Shown one piece after another: positions 17,678 to 26,289 of a DNA stretch of 64,000 nucleotides (within the stretch, counting starts at the first letter, position 1; each line of letters begins with the position of its first letter). Source of the DNA: Arthrobacter sp. 131MFCol6.1 (lineage in GTDB: Bacteria; Actinomycetota; Actinomycetes; Actinomycetales; Micrococcaceae); assembly GCF_000374925.1 (NCBI RefSeq), contig NZ_KB895541.1, positions 808,122 to 872,121 on the forward strand. The letters run 5' to 3'. Below the pieces are notes generated by a model that was not told the DNA's origin, did no database searches, and was given only the letters and a program-made list of their open reading frames with translations. Position numbers and translations under genes: made by a program.

Positions 17678-20600
17678 CTACAGTGCTGATCCCGTGGTGA
17701 ACGTCCACCCGGTGTTGACCAGCGGGTTACCTGCCAAATCACGAATTGCGGCGGTGCCACCTTGTAGGTGGACAAGGTACTGCGTATTCGCGGTCAGGCT
17801 GGCTGACGGGTCGATAGTCAGCCTCCTTGTCACTGAGTTGAACGTGACGGTCGCTGTCACCCGAGCCCCGGCCGGATTGGTCAGCCAAGCAGTGGTCGAC
17901 GAGAATCCGGTGATGGCCTCACTGAACGTGGCGGCCACGTTGCTGTTGCGCAGCACCCCCGTGGCTCCAGCGACGGGAGTCCTGGCAGTGACGGTGGGCG
18001 CCGGGCCCGTGGTGAACTGCCACGTGCTCGTCGCCATCGTGTTGCCCGCAACGTCACGGATCCCCGAGAGGGTCGCCGTGTACACCCGGTCTGCCGTCAG
18101 CGTGATGCTCGGGTCCAGAGTCGCAACCCGGGTGAGCACGTTGTAGGACACGACGGCGGGAACCAGTGTGGTGCCGAGCCGCAGCTGGAACGTGGTTCCG
18201 CTGACTCCCGTCACCGCCTCGCTGAACGTTGCCGTCACATTCGCCGTCTGGCTCACGGAGCGGGCACCGGATGCCGGTGTCCGCGCCGTCACGGTGGGAG
18301 CCACGAATTCCGTCCGTGGTGTCACCGCTGCGGTGCGGGCCGAGAATCCGCCCGTACCCACTGCGTTGACGGCGGCGACGTCGAACGTGTAGGCCGTCCC
18401 GTTGGTCAGGCCCGTCACGACGACGCTTCCAACGTTCCCGGTGACCGCCTGCGTACGTGCCAGGACAGTTCCGGCGAAGGCCCGCACCGTGTAGCCGGTG
18501 ATGGCGGATCCGCCGGTGTTAGCCGGTGCGGTCCACCTCACGGTCGCCGAAGCATTCCCTGCCGTGACTGTCCCGATGGTGGGCGCTCCCGGTGCGGTGG
18601 CCGTCGTCGGGCTCACCGTGTTGGAGAGTGCCGAGAACGGGCTGTCACCGAGGGCGTTGCTGGCCAGGACCTGGAACCGGTACTGGGATCCGTTCGTCAG
18701 ACCGGTAACCACCAGGCTGGTGGCGCCAGCCGGGGCGGCGCGCAACGCACCGACCTGGACACCGGCCGGGTTGGTCGTCACGTCGAGCACCTTCACGGCG
18801 AAGGCGTCGGCAGGGCCGACTGTCGGGGCCGTCCAGCGGACCGTTGCCTGCCCGGCGCCGGCGGTTGCCGTGCCGATGACCGGAGCGTTGGGCAGGACGG
18901 TGTCGGAGAACTGCAGGAACTCGATGTTGCGGATCGTGTCCGTGCCATCGGCGCCGACGTTGTCCACCACCGTGGTGGTCGAGCCCGCCGAGCCCACTGT
19001 GCCGTTCCCGCCGGTGGTGGTGACGGTGTAGTTGGCCCGCGGTCCGGTGAAGATCGCGACGTCCCGGTTGCCCGCGGTTTCGAGGGCGGTGGGGGTGACG
19101 ATTTCACGGACGGCCACCAGGTTGCCCGGGTTGACCACGCCGGCCGCTACGGCGGCCGCCAGGGTCATCGGGTTACCTGTCTGGTACTGGCGCTCCATGA
19201 GGTCGGTCGTGCCGATCTCCGCTCCTGCGTCGTCCCGCACGCTGATGCGGATCTTCAGGGACCGGTCACCGTCGAGCACGTCGTTGCCGCCGCGGCCCTC
19301 GAGCTTGTCGCTGCCAAGGCCGCCGATGATGATGTTGCCATCACCCCAGACCGGACCGGTCAGCGGGCAGACACCCATCGGTGAGAGTGCTTCCACGGGT
19401 GCAAGCGGGGTTGTCGGCGCCGGGAGGATGGCTGCCAGGCCGGCGATCCGGTTGATGCCCGTCTGGTCGAGGACGTCGCAGCCGCTAAAGCCGGCACCAC
19501 CTACGGTGCTGGGCACTTCGTCGTCACCTCGGATCACGTCGTCAAACTTGGAGCCCGAGTTGGCCTCCACTTCCTGCCAGCGGTCGCGGTTGACCACAAC
19601 GGGCAGCGGAACACCAACGAGGTTGTTGTTGATCTTCATGTCGTCGTCGGCGGGCACGGTGTCGTACTGGTGGGAGGCCCAGTCGAAGCCAGCTGAACCG
19701 GCGTAGCGGTCGATCGCAGCGTTGCTCGTCATGATGTCGTCGCCACCCTCGGCGTCGTAGTCGTTCTCGCCAACCTGTCCGACGAAGATGTCGTTTCCGG
19801 GCTTCGTCTGGGCCGGGTCATCGAAGAACGGTGCGCCGTGGTCGCCGATCAGCAGGTCCTGCCCGGATCCGCCTTGGATCCAGTCATCGCCGCCGTCACC
19901 GAATGTGGCATCGGCACCGTCACCGGACTGCACGAAGTCGTTTCCTTCGCCGGCAAACGTTTCGTTGTCGTTGGCGCCGCCGTTGGTGAAGTCCTGGCCG
20001 TCGCCGCCCATGTTGATGTCGTCACCGATACCGGAGTTGAGGTAGTCGTTATCCGGACCGCCCTTGAGCACGTCGGCCCCCGAGAGATCGGTGATCCTGT
20101 CGTTGCCCGTGCCGCCGAGTGCGATGTCGTCGCCGCCCTGGCCTTCAATGACGTCGTTGCCCTCGTTGCCGAGGAACGTGTCGTTGTCGTTGCCGCCGGT
20201 GACCCGGTCAGCGTTGGCGGTGCCGTTGTAGACCGACTGGCCGTTGATGCCGCTCGGATCGACTGTGTTTTTCTCCATGTACTGGATGGTGCCGTCCGGC
20301 TTGCGCAGGAGCAGCAGGTTCTCCTGGCACTCGCTGGCCGGGTCATCGGCAACCGTGGCCCCCGATGCCGTGTAGCCCGCCGGAGTACCGGCCAGGTTGC
20401 CCAGCTGGAACTTGCAGTCGGCGGTGCCGAACGCATCGGCCTTGAGCGAGTGCGCGTTGGTGTTGCGCATGATCATCTCGGCAAAGGAGTTGCTCTCCAG
20501 CTGCGCCCGCAGGTTCATGCCCGGTGTGCGCAGCAGGTAGTAGAAGCGGTCGCCGTTCTGCAGGTCGGTCAACTGGTTCTCGAACACGTAGTTGAACGTG

Positions 20601-23134
20601 CTGCCCAGGAGGCCGCCGAAGAGGTTGGTCTTCTCCGCGAGGCCGCCAACCCAGAGGTCGACCTTGTTCAGGCCGGTCTCCTGCGTCGCCCACGGACCGG
20701 CACTGTTCATGAAGTCCGTCATGTCAGCCGTGGGAGGGGTTGCCAGGGTGCCGGGATCAACGATTGCCTTGGCTGCTGCCCGCTTGCCTGCCAGCGTGGT
20801 TTCGCTGGTGATGGTCGGGTAGGTGCCGTAGGCGGCTACAAAGTTGATCAGCGATTCCGGGTGCTTGAGGTTCTGCCCGAAATCCGCCCAGCTCGTATAC
20901 GGAGCCAGTTGGGCGTCGCCCGTTTCGTTGTTGATCTGGCGCCGCAGCTCGTTGAGCGGCGGAACGCCTTCGGAACGGGCACGCGTCATGTTGATCGTCG
21001 CCAGGTCCAGGGGAAGACCCAGCAGGTTGTTGCGCAGGGTGCCCGTCACGAACTCGTCGAGTTCGTTGCCGACCTGGTCGCTCATGCCCATGACGATGCT
21101 CCCGGCGGCCTCTTCCGAGGTCAGGGACCCCGCCGATCCGCCGTTGGTGTACTCGGGCGGGTTCAGGAAACCATTCAGCAGGGAAATGGAGTTGTCGGTG
21201 CCGTCCGCGTTGGTCCTGGCGATCGTCTCGGTGAGCATCGAGTGCCCGAACCGGTAGACCGCGTGGGCGAACTCTGCCCTCACGGCCGCGTTGACGTCCG
21301 TGTGGTAGACGTGGAACGGCTGGACCGCAGGCTGGACCTTCCTGGCGAACTCCTCGAAGACAAGGTGCTGGTATTCCATTTCCGTGACGAACCGTGCCGC
21401 CTGGAACAAGCGTTCGCCGTTCCAGCCGTTGGCACCGGCGGCCAGCTTCCACTCCGCCAGCGCGGCGACGCCCTTGGCCGAAGTGTCGTTGGTCAGGGTG
21501 TTCTCGATGTCCGCGACGAGCCGGTCATGCTCGGAGTGGAACACCTGGTGGATCGTGGTCAGGCCGATGTTTTCGTTGACGCGGCCGTCACCGGCACAGA
21601 AGTGCGCGTTGAGCATTTCGTCGTCGTACGTCCCGGCGGGCTGGTTCGCAAAATCTGCGGAGGCCGTGTTGTCGGTGTCCGGGGTGGGCGCGACGGGCGG
21701 CGTGGCAGGGTTGTGGTCCGCGTCCTGAGGCGACGGGTCGGCGTTGTGCGCGATGTCGGTCAGGAACGGGGTGTCGAAGTGCCGCACGTTTGCCGGCACC
21801 GGGACAGGATTTGCCGTGTCGCCCTCAACGAGTCCGGTCAGCGTAACGTATTGCGGCAGGCCCCGGGCGGGGCCGGGAATGAACTTGCCGTACGGGTCAG
21901 CTGCGATCATCGGGATGTTGGTGACATCCTTGTCCTCAAGCTTGAGGCCAAGGAAAATCGCTGCCTGCGACTTGACGTCCGCCCACGTGGCCATGCCGCC
22001 GGCTGTGGGGCCGGCAGGACCGCCGAGGAGCTTGCCGGTTGAAACCGGCCTGCCGGCGGCGTTGTTGATGTACTCCCGCAGGAACACCTGGTGCGAGGGG
22101 TGGGATGTGTAGGTCTGGGACTGGTCCACGTAGGGCGAGTCCGTGTTGGCGGCTTCCTGGACGTCATCCGCGGTACCGAGGATTCCGTCGTTGCCCGGCT
22201 GGTTCTGGGCCCGGGTGAGCACCATGAACGCGTTCGGGCTGTTGGGGGCCACTTCGTCACCCGTTCCGGCCTTGCCATCAGGGCCCACGGTAATCAGCGG
22301 GTCGTCAGCCTTGAGCGGCACGAACACCGTTCCGCCGCCCTTGACCGTCTGATCCACACCGTGGTCGAAGAACTGACCGAACAGGGTGAACAGGGAGTTG
22401 TACGGCGGAGAGAGCCCGACGTCGGTGGTGACATTGGGGATGAACAGCGTGTCACCCGTGGGGACGCAGCCGGCCGGCACAGCCTCGACCGGCGGAGACG
22501 CCAAGGGGTCAGGATCAGTGGTGCAGGGGAACAGCCCGGGGGCGCCTTGGGTCCGGACCGGGAACCCGGCGGCAGCCACGGCGGCTGGATTGGTGGATGT
22601 CTGGTCCACGACCAGATTGCTGATCTGGCGGGGCTGGGAGTCGAACACGTTGCCCGACTTCTGTGCGTAGGAGGACGTGCCGGCAGGGCCGAACCCGGCG
22701 GGCACAGCGTCGGCGGTGCTAAATGACGGCGTCGCGTGGCGTGGGAAAAGCTGATCGGCGGCCCCAAACGTTTCGCGGCCCTTGATCAGGTTGTTGCAGG
22801 AGCCGTCAACCGTACGGAGGCCATAGGAGGTGAGGGCATCGGGAACTTGGTTGGGACCCGGCCCGACCAGCGCCCCGCAAGGGCCGGTGGCCGACGTCGT
22901 GTTGGCGACGTGCGCCTCGGCGACCTTGATCTGCTTGAGGATGTAGGCCAGGTCGGCCGGGGTGACGGTGAAGCCTGCGCCGATGGGTGCCGGCGCAGCG
23001 TTGGCGCCAAGCGCCGTTGTGGTGAGTCCGATAAAGCTGAGCAGGGTCATCGCTGTCCCTGCGGCAACTGCGCGGGTTGGCCGACTAAAGGCACGTCTTT
23101 GGCCGTCGACCTTCCTGCATGCGAACAAATTCAT
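17678..23134 (-). CDS. Secreted animal-type haem peroxidase with RTX, FnIII and Ig-like domains
   Basis: An exported 1,818-residue multidomain peroxidase. A signal peptide covers residues 1 to about 47 (cleavage near ANAAPAP). The animal haem peroxidase domain spans about 240-920: distal His258 in LFGQFFDHGVDQ, catalytic Arg518 and Glu521 in GRVNENIGL, proximal His631 in YRFGHSML. RTX-type calcium nonapeptides (such as GGNDNDTFLGNEGNDVIEG) run from about 970 to 1100 and recur near 1280. Two fibronectin type III domains (about 1435-1635) and two SbsA-like Ig domains (about 1640-1818) follow. The ATG at 23134 was chosen because it directly opens the signal peptide. Peroxidases with this peroxidase-RTX architecture include the Mn(II)-oxidising MopA of Aurantimonas. 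The neighbouring multicopper oxidase strengthens an oxidative role, which remains inference. Confidence 0.92.
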   Translation of the reverse strand: MNLFACRKVDGQRRAFSRPTRAVAAGTAMTLLSFIGLTTTALGANAAPAPIGAGFTVTPADLAYILKQIKVAEAHVANTTSATGPCGALVGPGPNQVPDALTSYGLRTVDGSCNNLIKGRETFGAADQLFPRHATPSFSTADAVPAGFGPAGTSSYAQKSGNVFDSQPRQISNLVVDQTSTNPAAVAAAGFPVRTQGAPGLFPCTTDPDPLASPPVEAVPAGCVPTGDTLFIPNVTTDVGLSPPYNSLFTLFGQFFDHGVDQTVKGGGTVFVPLKADDPLITVGPDGKAGTGDEVAPNSPNAFMVLTRAQNQPGNDGILGTADDVQEAANTDSPYVDQSQTYTSHPSHQVFLREYINNAAGRPVSTGKLLGGPAGPTAGGMATWADVKSQAAIFLGLKLEDKDVTNIPMIAADPYGKFIPGPARGLPQYVTLTGLVEGDTANPVPVPANVRHFDTPFLTDIAHNADPSPQDADHNPATPPVAPTPDTDNTASADFANQPAGTYDDEMLNAHFCAGDGRVNENIGLTTIHQVFHSEHDRLVADIENTLTNDTSAKGVAALAEWKLAAGANGWNGERLFQAARFVTEMEYQHLVFEEFARKVQPAVQPFHVYHTDVNAAVRAEFAHAVYRFGHSMLTETIARTNADGTDNSISLLNGFLNPPEYTNGGSAGSLTSEEAAGSIVMGMSDQVGNELDEFVTGTLRNNLLGLPLDLATINMTRARSEGVPPLNELRRQINNETGDAQLAPYTSWADFGQNLKHPESLINFVAAYGTYPTITSETTLAGKRAAAKAIVDPGTLATPPTADMTDFMNSAGPWATQETGLNKVDLWVGGLAEKTNLFGGLLGSTFNYVFENQLTDLQNGDRFYYLLRTPGMNLRAQLESNSFAEMIMRNTNAHSLKADAFGTADCKFQLGNLAGTPAGYTASGATVADDPASECQENLLLLRKPDGTIQYMEKNTVDPSGINGQSVYNGTANADRVTGGNDNDTFLGNEGNDVIEGQGGDDIALGGTGNDRITDLSGADVLKGGPDNDYLNSGIGDDINMGGDGQDFTNGGANDNETFAGEGNDFVQSGDGADATFGDGGDDWIQGGSGQDLLIGDHGAPFFDDPAQTKPGNDIFVGQVGENDYDAEGGDDIMTSNAAIDRYAGSAGFDWASHQYDTVPADDDMKINNNLVGVPLPVVVNRDRWQEVEANSGSKFDDVIRGDDEVPSTVGGAGFSGCDVLDQTGINRIAGLAAILPAPTTPLAPVEALSPMGVCPLTGPVWGDGNIIIGGLGSDKLEGRGGNDVLDGDRSLKIRISVRDDAGAEIGTTDLMERQYQTGNPMTLAAAVAAGVVNPGNLVAVREIVTPTALETAGNRDVAIFTGPRANYTVTTTGGNGTVGSAGSTTTVVDNVGADGTDTIRNIEFLQFSDTVLPNAPVIGTATAGAGQATVRWTAPTVGPADAFAVKVLDVTTNPAGVQVGALRAAPAGATSLVVTGLTNGSQYRFQVLASNALGDSPFSALSNTVSPTTATAPGAPTIGTVTAGNASATVRWTAPANTGGSAITGYTVRAFAGTVLARTQAVTGNVGSVVVTGLTNGTAYTFDVAAVNAVGTGGFSARTAAVTPRTEFVAPTVTARTPASGARSVSQTANVTATFSEAVTGVSGTTFQLRLGTTLVPAVVSYNVLTRVATLDPSITLTADRVYTATLSGIRDVAGNTMATSTWQFTTGPAPTVTARTPVAGATGVLRNSNVAATFSEAITGFSSTTAWLTNPAGARVTATVTFNSVTRRLTIDPSASLTANTQYLVHLQGGTAAIRDLAGNPLVNTGWTFTTGSAL

Positions 23135-23659
23135 TGCACACCTGCCTCTTCGAGTGAGTGATGGTGCAAGAGTGCTGGGTGATTCCTTGGAGAAAACTGG
23201 ACCCGGCCGGTAACTAACGATCCGGACCACGGTCCGGGGATTTCCGGGGCGTCGGGCCACGCGGACCGCGGGCTGGAAGTACGCGCGCCGACACCTTGGG
23301 CTACTCGCCCCGAGGCCGACGGCGGCAACGTAGCCTACGCGGGAACTACCGCGCTGACGTGGCGTCCGAGAATAACAGCCGGGTAACTACTACCCCTTGA
23401 GGACTCGAATTTTTGGCTCCCACTACCTGAGGCCGACGCACAGCAGATCCCCAGCTTGCGCCAAGGTGGTGCTGGTATGGGCGGTGCCGCATGGTTGCCG
23501 GACGGTGCACGGGATCCTGGCGGCATGGTCCCCCCGGTAGCCTAGGCAGGGCCCGGGGGCTTCGCGACCGTTTGCCCCTTTTGCACCAGCGGGCGACGGT
23601 CGGCGCTCATATGCCGCTGGCTGGCCAAGCCGCGAGCCTGAGGGACAGCGGCACACTGG
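23135..23659. other. 525-base intergenic region upstream of the peroxidase gene
   Basis: No gene with coding character is visible on either strand. The part next to the peroxidase should contain its promoter and a long leader. I see short direct repeats of a GGGAACTACC or GGTAACTACT type around 23340-23395 and an 8-bp inverted repeat (TGCCGCTG with CAGCGGCA) between about 23610 and 23655. None of these can be tied to a known regulator or riboswitch. Confidence 0.5.
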
Positions 23660-24856
23660 CTATGTGCTGGCTATGCCCACTGCGTTCCTGCGACGTGGGC
23701 TCGTCGCGCTAGAACCCCCAGAGCCACGGCGAAACCTGATGAGTCCGAAGTTCTTCTCCGGAATTGCCATGGCAAAATACCAAACCATGCCGAGGGGCAG
23801 AATGATCAAGCTTGTGATCAGTGTGTAGAAAGGCATCAGCAATAGCCAGCGATTCCGATCTTTCCAGTGAATGCCGTAAATCATGCCGAAGTAGAGAACG
23901 GCTGCGGCCAGCAGCGACAGCCCGGGATGCACGAGCGCTTCCCACCGAAGAAGGAGAAAAGCAAACAGTACGACACTGCCGTATGTCCAGAAGAATGGAT
24001 GCCAAAAGCAGAAACGGATATTCACAATATACAAACGGAATTCCCCGCCCGCCCAGGCCAGGCGCTGCCGCCACCAGGACCGCAGCGTCGCTGGTACCTC
24101 CGTGTTCACGGCGAACGGGATGTGTGTCATGCGGTATCCAAGGCGCTCACCGAGCAATCCTGTCTCAACATCATTCCCCTGGAAGAAGAGTGAATGCTGC
24201 GCCATAATGGCCCGCATCGCAGATGTTGTTCCTGCGTGGCATGCGCCGCTCAGAAGCCACGGCATGACGAACCGGAGACGCATGGCCAGGCGGTACTCAT
24301 GCCGCTGCAACTGGACCAAGGCGGGCCCCTCCGCCTGTGGCACCAGTTCAATGGAGGCGACATCGTCACCCCGCCTCCGAAGCTCTCCCACCAGCTCTGA
24401 CAGCGGGCGGACCGACGTCGAGTCCGCATCCAGGCATACGACATAGTCGGCTTGCACAACAGTGTTCAGCGCGTCCCTGATCACGCGGTCTCGCACGGTG
24501 CCGCCCGTCCGGCGCCGGGTTCCGGCCGCGGGAGGAGCGTAATCGCTGTAGAAAATCCGGAACCCGTGGTTCGCTGCTATTTCCTCCAGCGATTGCCGGA
24601 AATCGTCGGTTTCGCCGGAGGTCGTGCAGAGGATGATCTGTGGGCCGTAGCTATGGAGATAGTCCAGGTTGGTCAAATACCGGATGTCACCGTAAATGGG
24701 TACAAGTACATCGAACGACAAGCCCTGAAGGGACTCGCTTCCGGCTTCACGATGCTCCGTTCGGAAGCGGCTGCTGCGGGCCGCTCCGACAGCGTCAATT
24801 AAGACTGCCAGAAGGGGCAGTGCTAAGAGCGCCAGAAGAGAGGCTGTCCAGTCCAT
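23660..24856 (-). CDS. Membrane-bound family 2 glycosyltransferase
   Basis: A 398-residue processive-type GT2 enzyme of the cellulose/hyaluronan/chitin synthase class. An N-terminal membrane helix (residues 5-25) leads into the catalytic domain beginning at FDVLVPIYGDIRYL. The sugar-nucleotide Asp motif is CLDADSTS, and the acceptor-site motif Q/RxxRW appears as RQRLAW. Three C-terminal membrane segments follow. The ATG at 24856 follows GGAAAGGTAAACG and overlaps the 3' end of the upstream dehydratase gene by 62 bases, so the two genes form one unit. A role in making a cell-surface polysaccharide is inferred; the sugar is unknown. Confidence 0.87.
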   Translation of the reverse strand: MDWTASLLALLALPLLAVLIDAVGAARSSRFRTEHREAGSESLQGLSFDVLVPIYGDIRYLTNLDYLHSYGPQIILCTTSGETDDFRQSLEEIAANHGFRIFYSDYAPPAAGTRRRTGGTVRDRVIRDALNTVVQADYVVCLDADSTSVRPLSELVGELRRRGDDVASIELVPQAEGPALVQLQRHEYRLAMRLRFVMPWLLSGACHAGTTSAMRAIMAQHSLFFQGNDVETGLLGERLGYRMTHIPFAVNTEVPATLRSWWRQRLAWAGGEFRLYIVNIRFCFWHPFFWTYGSVVLFAFLLLRWEALVHPGLSLLAAAVLYFGMIYGIHWKDRNRWLLLMPFYTLITSLIILPLGMVWYFAMAIPEKNFGLIRFRRGSGGSSATSPRRRNAVGIAST

Positions 24857-25907
24857 CGTTTACCTTTCCAGCAGTAGTGAATTCGAGGGCCTCGCGAACG
24901 AGTGCGGGGTGCGCGCCGTGATCTACGAGCTCGCGAAGCAGTGCCAGTGCGCCGTCAATCGGATACGCTCCGACGTCGACCTTCGAGATCCGCGGATGAG
25001 GCGTGGCATAGTGGGTTTCGCGCAGGTCGAAAAGTTCCTCGGACATCTTTTCGCCGGGGCGGAGCCCGGTGTACTCAACTTCAGGCATCGGGCAGTTGAC
25101 CAATTCGACATACCGGCGCAGCAGCGACTCGATCCGCACCGGCGCACCCATGTCCAGCACGTACGTTTCCCCGCCGGAAGCGAGGCAGGCGGCTTCGATC
25201 ACCAGGCCGGCCGCTTCGGGGATGGTCATGAAATAGCGTGCGACACCGGGATCGGTGATCCGGATCGTCTGTCCCGTTTGAATTTGCGTCATGAGCGTGG
25301 GCAGAAATGAGCCTCGGCTGCCCAGGACATTTCCAAAGCGAACACTGGCCACTTTGGTCGCCGAGGTCTCGGCGTACTTGCCAGCAACGTGCTCGGCGAG
25401 ACGCTTGGACCATCCCAACGCCGACGTCGGATTTGCCGCCTTGTCCGTGCTGATGTTGACAATCCTGTCCACGCCCGCGGCCATTGCGGCACGCACTACG
25501 GACTGGGTCCCAAAGACATTGGTCTTGACGGCTGCTTCGGGTGCCCGCTCCAAGAGCGGCAGGTGCTTGTGCGCTGCGGCATGGAACACCACGTCCGGAC
25601 GGACCTCCTGCATGATGCGCCGCATCAACTGCTCGTCACGGATGTCGGCCAGCCGGTAGACGTCATCATCCAGCAGTGCCATGCCTTCCAGGTCCATTTG
25701 CAGGTTATAGAGGGCGAACTCGTCGTTATCGACGCAGAAGACCTTGCCAGCTTCCAGCGTATTCATCTGGCGCACGATCTCTGACCCGATGGAACCCCCG
25801 GCGCCCGTCACCAGGATGGTTCTGCCTTGGATCAAGGCTTTCGCAGCAGACCCGTAAACGTGCATCGACTCTCTGCCAAGTAGTCGGTCGGCCCAAAACT
25901 TTTCCAT
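24795..25907 (-). CDS. CapD/FlaA1-like nucleotide-sugar 4,6-dehydratase
   Basis: A 370-residue soluble extended SDR enzyme of the CapD/FlaA1/PseB group, which dehydrates UDP-N-acetylhexosamines on the way to deoxy-amino sugars. The Rossmann motif is TGAGGSIGSEIVRQ, and the active-site block NISTDKAANPTSALGWSKR has the STDKA and Lys of the family with Leu where classic SDRs have Tyr. The FRFGNVLGSRGSF-like block reads SVRFGNVLGSRGSF. The long membrane region of WbpM-type enzymes is absent. The ATG at 25907 follows GGGGGCAGTGCG. It precedes and overlaps the glycosyltransferase gene, so it probably supplies that enzyme's substrate or a side-chain sugar. Confidence 0.88.
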   Translation of the reverse strand: MEKFWADRLLGRESMHVYGSAAKALIQGRTILVTGAGGSIGSEIVRQMNTLEAGKVFCVDNDEFALYNLQMDLEGMALLDDDVYRLADIRDEQLMRRIMQEVRPDVVFHAAAHKHLPLLERAPEAAVKTNVFGTQSVVRAAMAAGVDRIVNISTDKAANPTSALGWSKRLAEHVAGKYAETSATKVASVRFGNVLGSRGSFLPTLMTQIQTGQTIRITDPGVARYFMTIPEAAGLVIEAACLASGGETYVLDMGAPVRIESLLRRYVELVNCPMPEVEYTGLRPGEKMSEELFDLRETHYATPHPRISKVDVGAYPIDGALALLRELVDHGAHPALVREALEFTTAGKVNDGLDSLSSGALSTAPSGSLN

Positions 25908-26289
25908 CGCACTGCCCCCAAGTTCAAAAAATTGTTCGGCTTCTGATTGAGCAAATTCATCGCAGGACAGATCTCCTCGGCTCCGCCAAGGAGGCGGCCG
26001 AACGCAAATGAATACCCGCATGCCGCAGGGCCGTGACCCTGGAATCCGTTGGTTTTCCCCCACTGAGACCTTCCACCCCAACAACACACGGCTTTTTTCT
26101 CGGCAACACGAGTAGCTGGTACCTGTAAATGGGCGCGGGCACTACTTGGTAAGGAGGACTTGCCCACGGGCCCGGCCCGGCCAATTGCTTGCGGCGCTCC
26201 GGTCAAGCTGATAGGCCTGAAGGTAAGGTGCAGAGTGGCAGATCAGCACGCCGCCCCGTCCGGGTGGTGGTTGCAGAAGGGAATTTCAC
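25908..26289. other. 382-base gap between divergent dehydratase and YdeP genes
   Basis: No supported gene. The half next to the dehydratase is noticeably AT-richer than its surroundings (for example AAAAAATTGTT near 25927-25937). A TAAGGAGGAC string at about 26150 resembles a strong ribosome-binding site, but the following frame has no coding character. Promoters for both divergent units should lie here; I could not fix them. Confidence 0.45.

Noticed and set aside
19838..22042. A long plus-strand open frame of over 700 codons opposite the peroxidase gene
   Set aside because: It has no domain, signal or ribosome-binding site and mirrors the codon periodicity of the real gene. Similar shadows oppose rpsA, polA, ydeP and the dikinase gene.
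23135..23659. Manganese (yybP-ykoY) riboswitch before the peroxidase gene
   Set aside because: A GGGGCGAGTAG string on the minus strand is suggestive, but the paired elements and the second conserved loop could not be found.
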